This document shows, piece by piece, positions 26,661 through 32,582 of a stretch of 32,582 nt of DNA. Positions within the stretch are counted from its first letter, which is position 1, and each line of letters opens with the position of its first letter. A program made the translations under genes and the position numbers. Source of the DNA: Anaerolineae bacterium (lineage in GTDB: Bacteria; Chloroflexota; Anaerolineae; JACIWR01). The notes under the pieces are model-generated. The model saw nothing but the letters and a program-made list of their open reading frames with translations. It was not told the DNA's origin and searched no databases. Location of the stretch: NCBI GenBank assembly GCA_024653325.1, contig JANLFX010000032.1:1-32582 (forward strand), in the 5' to 3' direction.

Positions 26661-29624
26661 ATGACCATTTCCGATCCCATTTTGATCGTTGACGATGATC
26701 CGGAGATACACGGCCTGCTACGGGCCTGCCTCAGCCCTTTGGGACATGAGATCGTGGCTACCGATAATGGCCGCCAGGGGTTGGAAATGCTCCAGACCGG
26801 CCAATTCAGCGTGGCCATCCTGGACCTTATGCTCCCCGACCTCAACGGGATGGAGATCCTACGCCGCATCCGGAAAGAGCGACCCGAGATAGAGATAATC
26901 GTGCTCACCGCTTACGCCTCCCTGGAGACAGCCATCGAGGCCATCCGGCTGGGAGCCTACGACTACGTGACCAAACCGTTCTACTCCGACACCATCCGCT
27001 CGGCGGTCAAGAGAGCGGTTGAGAAGCAGCTTCTGGCCCTGGAGCGTCGGCGGGCAGAACAGGCGCTGATCCGCAACCTGGAGGACCGCCTGGGCACCGA
27101 GGAAGCCCTCCGCCAAAGCAACCTGGAACTGGCCCTGCTCCACCGCGCCAGCCAGACCTTCAGTTCGACCCTGGAACTGGACAGGGTGCTGGCCACCATG
27201 CTGGAAGAAGTGCGCCACCTACTGGATGCCGTCCTTTGCTCGGTCTGGCTGATTGACCCGGAGACGAATGAACTGGTCTGCCGCCAGGCCACGGGCCCCC
27301 AACACGAGCTCCTTCACGGCTGGCGGCTGTCACCGGAACAGGGGCTCGCCGGTTGGGTAGCGCAAAACGGGCAGAGCCTCGTCGTGGCCGATGTCCAGGC
27401 CGATGAACGTCACTTCAGCGGCGTGGAAGAGAAAACCGGCTTGCCGCTGCGTTCCCTGCTCAGCGTCCCGCTACGGGCCAAACGGGGCGTGATCGGCGTA
27501 CTACAGGTATCAGATACGAGCATCGGGCGTTTCAAACCCACCGACCTGCGCCTGCTGGAGCCGCTGGCCGCGGCTGCGGCCGTAGCCATTGAGAATGCCC
27601 GGCTGTACGAGCAGGCTCAGCGGGAGATCGCCGAACGCAAGCGCGCCGAAGCAGCGTTACAAGAAGCCAAAAACGCCGCCGAGGCCGCCAGCCAGGCTAA
27701 GAGCGAGTTCCTGGCCCGCATGAGCCACGAGATTCGCACTCCCATACACGGCATCATCGGCATGGCCGACCTGATGCTGGACACCCCGCTGGCCCCGGAA
27801 CAACGCGAATACCTGCAAATACTCAAATCCTCCGCCGACTCGCTGATGACCATCGTCAACGACATCCTGGACTTCGCTAAAATCGAGGCCGGACGGTTGG
27901 AGCTGGAGGAAACCGACTTCGATCTGCGCACCATTATTGAACAGGCCGCAGACATGCTGGCCCTGCGCGCCCAGCGAAAAGGACTGGAACTGGTCTGCCA
28001 TATCCCACCCCAGGTGCCCACGGCGCTGGTGGGTGATCCAGGACGGCTGCGCCAGGTGTTGCTTAACCTGATCGGCAACGCCGTCAAATTCACGGCCCAG
28101 GGCGAGATCGTCGTCCAGGTAGAAACAACCTCTGAAACCGAAGATAACGTGACCCTCCACTTCTCGGTCCGCGACACCGGGATAGGCATCGCCACGGATA
28201 AGCAAGAAATGATCTTTCAGGCTTTCTGCCAGGCCGATGGTTCCACCACCCGCGAGTACGGCGGGACCGGGCTGGGGTTGACCATCTCGCAGCAGTTGGT
28301 GGAACTGATGGGCGGGAGCATCTGGGTAGAAAGCCAGCCGGGAGTGGGCAGCACGTTCCACTTCACCGTGAGATTGAAGAAACAGCCCGACGATGGGCGC
28401 AGCGCCGGCGAGGAATTTAACTGGGCAGGACTACCGGTGCTGGTGATTGACGACAACGCCACCAGCCGCCTGGTATTGCGCGAGACGCTGGCCTATTGGG
28501 GCTGCGCGGTCACCGAAGCGGAGAGCGGCCCGGCGGGATTACAAGAGTTCGAAAGGGCCCTGGAAGCATCACACCCCTTCCATCTGGTATTACTGGATGG
28601 AACGTTGCCGGGCATGGATAGTTTCACCGTGGCTCAGGCAATTCTGAAACACCCCGTCCCGGGGAATTCCATAGCGCTGCTGTTTCCCTCGGACGGTGTG
28701 CAAAGCGACGTGGCCCGCTATCGCCAACTGGGAATCACCACCCACCTGGTCAAGCCGGTGAAAAAAGCCGAGTTGTTTCACATCGTAGCGAACACCGTGG
28801 GCACCGCCTCGCAAGCCAGCGACGAACCTATCCGAAGCCACCCAGCCACCAGCCCGGAATCGGGCCTACGTATTCTGTTAGCCGAGGACAACGTCGCCGC
28901 CCAGTTGATCGGCAAAAAAGCGCTGGAAAAGGCCGGTCACACAGTACAGGTAGCGGGCAACGGCCTGGAAGTCCTCCAGGGGCTGGAAAAAGAAAAATTC
29001 GACGTGGTGCTGATGGACGTGGAAATGCCGCAGATGGACGGCCTCGAGGCCACGCGAGCCATCCGCCAACGGGAAGCAAAATCCGGACACCATATCTTTA
29101 TCCTGGCCATGACCGCCTACGCCTCGAAAGAGGATCGGGCAAGATGCCTGCAGGCAGGCGTTGACAGCTACCTGGCCAAGCCGGTAAGCCCGGACAAATT
29201 GCGCGACGCGCTGGCCCGACTCCTGAACACGGAGCGGGACAGCGACGCTGCTCAACCGGTTGATCTGGAAATGGCTCTGGAGGCGGCCGGGGGCGATTGG
29301 GAACTCCTGCGCGAGGGAGTTGAGTTGTTCATGGCCCACGACTATCCCAGGCATATGGCCGCCCTCGTTCAGGGCATCGAACTGGGAGATGCCCAGGCCG
29401 TCAAAGCGGCCGCGCACGGCATGAAGGGGGCCCTGGCCAGCTTTGGCAGCCGTCCGGCGCGGGACGTGGCCCAGCGCATCGAAACCCTGGGACGAGAAGG
29501 TGACCTGGCCGGGGTTCAGGGCGCACTGGCAGAGCTGGAAACAGAGGTGCAACGGTTCGCGGCCTTCTTCGAGCAACCATACCTGGAAATCTCACTTCCT
29601 CTGGAGAAAAAGCATGAGTGCTAA
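26661..29624 (+). CDS. hybrid histidine kinase REC-GAF-HisKA-HATPase-REC-REC-Hpt
   Basis: [17 protein letters not shown] segment; [79 protein letters not shown]. Confidence 0.93.
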   Translation: MTISDPILIVDDDPEIHGLLRACLSPLGHEIVATDNGRQGLEMLQTGQFSVAILDLMLPDLNGMEILRRIRKERPEIEIIVLTAYASLETAIEAIRLGAYDYVTKPFYSDTIRSAVKRAVEKQLLALERRRAEQALIRNLEDRLGTEEALRQSNLELALLHRASQTFSSTLELDRVLATMLEEVRHLLDAVLCSVWLIDPETNELVCRQATGPQHELLHGWRLSPEQGLAGWVAQNGQSLVVADVQADERHFSGVEEKTGLPLRSLLSVPLRAKRGVIGVLQVSDTSIGRFKPTDLRLLEPLAAAAAVAIENARLYEQAQREIAERKRAEAALQEAKNAAEAASQAKSEFLARMSHEIRTPIHGIIGMADLMLDTPLAPEQREYLQILKSSADSLMTIVNDILDFAKIEAGRLELEETDFDLRTIIEQAADMLALRAQRKGLELVCHIPPQVPTALVGDPGRLRQVLLNLIGNAVKFTAQGEIVVQVETTSETEDNVTLHFSVRDTGIGIATDKQEMIFQAFCQADGSTTREYGGTGLGLTISQQLVELMGGSIWVESQPGVGSTFHFTVRLKKQPDDGRSAGEEFNWAGLPVLVIDDNATSRLVLRETLAYWGCAVTEAESGPAGLQEFERALEASHPFHLVLLDGTLPGMDSFTVAQAILKHPVPGNSIALLFPSDGVQSDVARYRQLGITTHLVKPVKKAELFHIVANTVGTASQASDEPIRSHPATSPESGLRILLAEDNVAAQLIGKKALEKAGHTVQVAGNGLEVLQGLEKEKFDVVLMDVEMPQMDGLEATRAIRQREAKSGHHIFILAMTAYASKEDRARCLQAGVDSYLAKPVSPDKLRDALARLLNTERDSDAAQPVDLEMALEAAGGDWELLREGVELFMAHDYPRHMAALVQGIELGDAQAVKAAAHGMKGALASFGSRPARDVAQRIETLGREGDLAGVQGALAELETEVQRFAAFFEQPYLEISLPLEKKHEC

Positions 29625-30114
29625 AACGCGCATCCTAGTGGTTGATGACAATCGTTCAGTGGTGCGGCTGATCGAAGCCCTCCTGCAAAAAGAAGGCTTC
29701 GAAGTCCTGACCGCTTTCGATGGCCTGGACGGGCTGCAAAAGGCACGGGAGGAAAAACCCGACCTGATGATCCTGGACATCCTCATGCCCAAAATGGATG
29801 GGTATGAGGTCTGCCGCCTGTTACAGAACGACCCGCATACCGCCGCCATACCGGTGCTCATCCTCACCGTCAAAGGGCAGGTGGATGAGCCGGGTCTGGA
29901 TGACCAGGACGTCGAAGCTCGCATCCAGGAGCAAATGGCCGGATACGAGGCCGGGGCCGTGGACTTCCTGAGCAAGCCCATCAAAGCGAAGACGTTGTTG
30001 GAGCGAGTGCGAACCATGCTCTGGTTCGATCACTTTTCCGTGAAGGATATTTGTGAGGGTAAACCCGAAGCGGCAGTCAGCCCGCTTCCTCTGCCCGGAA
30101 ACCCAGATTACTGA
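29614..30114 (+). CDS. stand-alone receiver protein with extended beta4-beta5 segment (paralogue of 26210)
   Basis: [19 protein letters not shown]...[14 protein letters not shown]...[43 protein letters not shown]. Confidence 0.92.
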   Translation: MSAKTRILVVDDNRSVVRLIEALLQKEGFEVLTAFDGLDGLQKAREEKPDLMILDILMPKMDGYEVCRLLQNDPHTAAIPVLILTVKGQVDEPGLDDQDVEARIQEQMAGYEAGAVDFLSKPIKAKTLLERVRTMLWFDHFSVKDICEGKPEAAVSPLPLPGNPDY

Positions 30115-30133
30115 AACGTAAGCAGGTGTGCCA

Positions 30134-31201
30134 ATGCCCGCAAACAAGAAAATCTTGCTGGTCGAGAGCGACCCCAAACTGGTAGAACTTATCAGATACC
30201 CTCTCGAAGACGAGGGTTATGCGGTGATGTGGAGCAAAGATGGCCCTGAGGGATTACAGGCCGTCATCAAATTTCAGCCTGACCTGATCCTGGTGGGCTT
30301 CAAGCTGCCGAGCATGAAGGGCAACTCTTTCGCTCGTCGCGTGCGCAAAGACCCGGTGACCAACCACATCCGCATAGTCATGATCGCCGACGAAAGCCAG
30401 TTGGAAAACCTGGAGATCGGCCCCGGCTCGGCTATAGACGATTTCCTCATCCAACCTTTCGGCACCGTGGAGCTGATCACCAAGATCAAGCCCCTGCTGG
30501 TCAGCAGCGACGAGCTGGAGGGATCCATCATCTCCACCGGCAACGGCGAACTGGATGGGAAAATGGGTGGCGGCATCCCGATAAAGTCGCTGACCCTGAT
30601 CGAGGGCGATTCGGGGGCCGGCAAATCCGTGCTCGCCCAGCAGATGATGTATGGCAGTCTGGAAGACGGCTACAAAGTGACCCTGTTCAGCAGTGAAAAC
30701 ACGGTGAAAAGCCTGGTCAAACAAATGCGCAGCCTGAACCTGGACATCATGGACTACCTGCTGCTGGACAAAATCAGGATATTCCCCATCGAAACCTCCC
30801 GTCTGGGCAAAGATGCTCCTCCCACCTTGATCGAGGCCATGAAAAAGGAAAGGAGACGGGATATGATCTTCGTGGATTCCCTCACTTCCTCCATTCCGAG
30901 CTCCTCGGATACAGAAGTACTGGCCTTCTTCGAGGCGTGTAAGCGGCTCTGCGCCGATGGCACCACGGTGGTCATCGTCGTCCACTCGCACGGTCTGACC
31001 AGGGAACTGCTCACCCGCATCCGCTCCCTGTGCGACGCTCACCTCCAGCTCCGCACCGAGGAAGTGGGGAACAAATTGGTCAAGACGCTGGAGGTCACCA
31101 AGGTGAGGGGCGCGGAGCAAAGCACAGGCAACATTGTCAGCTTTGAAGTCGAACCCGGCTGGGGGATGCGCATCATACCTATCAGCAAAGTTCGGGGGTA
31201 A
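30134..31201 (+). CDS. arlH: pseudo-receiver-ArlH fusion (KaiC-like archaellum ATPase homologue)
   Basis: Receiver-like N-terminus KKILLVESDPKLVELIRY...DLILVGFKLPSMKG; then ArlH core LIEGDSGAGKSVLAQQMMYG, DMIFVDSLTSSIP, adjacent to ArlI. Confidence 0.85.
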   Translation: MPANKKILLVESDPKLVELIRYPLEDEGYAVMWSKDGPEGLQAVIKFQPDLILVGFKLPSMKGNSFARRVRKDPVTNHIRIVMIADESQLENLEIGPGSAIDDFLIQPFGTVELITKIKPLLVSSDELEGSIISTGNGELDGKMGGGIPIKSLTLIEGDSGAGKSVLAQQMMYGSLEDGYKVTLFSSENTVKSLVKQMRSLNLDIMDYLLLDKIRIFPIETSRLGKDAPPTLIEAMKKERRRDMIFVDSLTSSIPSSSDTEVLAFFEACKRLCADGTTVVIVVHSHGLTRELLTRIRSLCDAHLQLRTEEVGNKLVKTLEVTKVRGAEQSTGNIVSFEVEPGWGMRIIPISKVRG

Positions 31202-31206
31202 GTTCT

Positions 31207-32544
31207 ATGGCTCTGGTAAAACTGCCCTTCCCAATTGAAAACACCGGTGACGGGGTCAATAACGGCCCTGGCAATAACCTCAGTTCCATGCTGCCCAAAA
31301 ACCTGCAGCAGGCCTGTGAGGAATACCCATTTCTGGCCGAGTACCTGCGCTACGTCCCGTTCGACCAGATCGGTGTGCCCGACTATTACCCCAAAGTCAC
31401 CCGCAACCTGAAGGACCTGGAGGAACGCAATCTCATCTACAAGGCCAGCAAGGGGCTTTTTGTGCACATCTACCCGGACCCTTCCGGCGAGCGAGACCTT
31501 TACATCCCGATAGAGCCCCATACCACAGTGAATCTGGATGCCATCATCCCAGAGGTCGAGCTCAAACTTCTGGACTGGACGGAGAAAATCGGTGCCGAAG
31601 AAACGACGGAAGGGAAAAAGCAAAGGCTGCTGGAAGCCATAGACAACATCGTCACCACCAACGGCACGAGTGGGAAAGTCAAAGTGACGCCCCGCGAGTT
31701 GGAAGCCCTCAAGTACGTCATGGTGCGGGACAAGGTCGGCTTTGGGCTTCTGGAGCCATTGCTTCTGGATCCTAACATCGAGGACATAAGCTGCAGTGGC
31801 GTGGGATCCATCTTCATCGAGCACAAGGTCTTCAAAAGCCTGCAAGCAGCTCTCGTCTTCCCTACCGAGGAGGAACTGGACGAGTTCGTCATCTGGCTGG
31901 GCGAGTGGATCAAGCGGCCAGTTACCGTCCGCAACCCCATCGTGGATGCCACGCTCCCCGATGGCTCGCGTATCAATATCGTTTATGGGAGCGACGTATC
32001 CAGGCGGGGCAGCAACTTCACCATTCGTAAATTCGCCGGTACTCCGCCCAGCATCATGAACCTCATCGAATGGGGCACGATGGATTACATGATGGCCGCG
32101 TACCTTTCCTTCATCCTGGAGGCGGGTATGAACGTGTTCGTCGTGGGAGCGACGGCCTCAGGCAAGACCACCACGATGAACGCCATCACCACCTTCATCC
32201 TGCCGGACAAGAAAATCGTGAGCATCGAGGATACGCCGGAACTCCAGGTGCCCCACAAAAACTGGATCCGAGAGGTGACCCGGGGCACGGGAAAAGACCA
32301 GAAAGGCGCCGAAGTGGGCATGTTCGACCTGCTGAAAGCGGCCCTCCGTCAGCGTCCGGATAGAATCATCGTGGGCGAGATCCGTGGTGAAGAAGGGGCC
32401 ATCGCCTTCCAGGCTATGCAGACCGGACACGGTGTGATGTCCACGTTCCACGCCGCGTCCGTGGAGCGACTCATCCAGCGCCTCACCGGCGACCCCATTA
32501 ACATACCAAAGACCGGGATGGTTCAGAACTATAGTTTCCGGTAA
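31207..32544 (+). CDS. arlI: archaellum motor ATPase ArlI (type II/IV secretion ATPase family), apparently truncated
   Basis: FVVGATASGKTTTMNAI; QRPDRIIVGEIRGEEGAIAFQAMQTGHGVMSTFHAASVERLIQRLTGDPINIPKT; then GMVQNYSFR-stop in place of the expected C-terminal region. Confidence 0.88.
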   Translation: MALVKLPFPIENTGDGVNNGPGNNLSSMLPKNLQQACEEYPFLAEYLRYVPFDQIGVPDYYPKVTRNLKDLEERNLIYKASKGLFVHIYPDPSGERDLYIPIEPHTTVNLDAIIPEVELKLLDWTEKIGAEETTEGKKQRLLEAIDNIVTTNGTSGKVKVTPRELEALKYVMVRDKVGFGLLEPLLLDPNIEDISCSGVGSIFIEHKVFKSLQAALVFPTEEELDEFVIWLGEWIKRPVTVRNPIVDATLPDGSRINIVYGSDVSRRGSNFTIRKFAGTPPSIMNLIEWGTMDYMMAAYLSFILEAGMNVFVVGATASGKTTTMNAITTFILPDKKIVSIEDTPELQVPHKNWIREVTRGTGKDQKGAEVGMFDLLKAALRQRPDRIIVGEIRGEEGAIAFQAMQTGHGVMSTFHAASVERLIQRLTGDPINIPKTGMVQNYSFR

Positions 32545-32582
32545 ATTGATTGGCTCATCCGGCGAATTTGTGGCAGAATATG

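Overview
The window appears to come from a bacterium, probably Chloroflexota judging from gene families only. It has sigma70-like promoters, a MalT/SARP-type regulator, NarL-type two-component genes and an Os1348/NHLP-like small precursor. Its right half (about 15.3-32.58 kb) carries an archaeal-type motility (archaellum, Arl) locus on the + strand: archaellin with a class III signal peptide, an ArlD/E-like protein, ArlF, ArlG, then about 11.8 kb of chemosensory and phosphorelay genes (CheW, CheR-TPR, two-CW-CheW, Cache/poly-HAMP MCP, a stand-alone Hpt, two large hybrid kinases, two receiver proteins), then a pseudo-receiver-ArlH fusion and an ArlI ATPase whose homology stops abruptly near the window end. 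ArlJ and the prepilin/archaellin peptidase are not visible. To my recollection archaella have been reported in some Chloroflexota, so a bacterial archaellum alone may not be new. The less expected parts are the interleaved phosphorelay, the ArlH fused to a receiver that has lost its phosphorylation residues, the absence of a canonical CheA, and structured leader/attenuator-like DNA around the archaellin gene. The left half holds a MalT/BTAD regulator next to a small peptide gene with an 11-bp direct repeat upstream, a RiPP-like precursor, sensor kinases, a GH20 hexosaminidase, a Phd/VapC-type pair, a PAS/GAF NarL-type kinase with two response regulators, a membrane protein, a NYN-domain protein, and several palindromic elements. 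No tRNA, rRNA or CRISPR was recognised. All family calls are from reading the translations; no searches were run.
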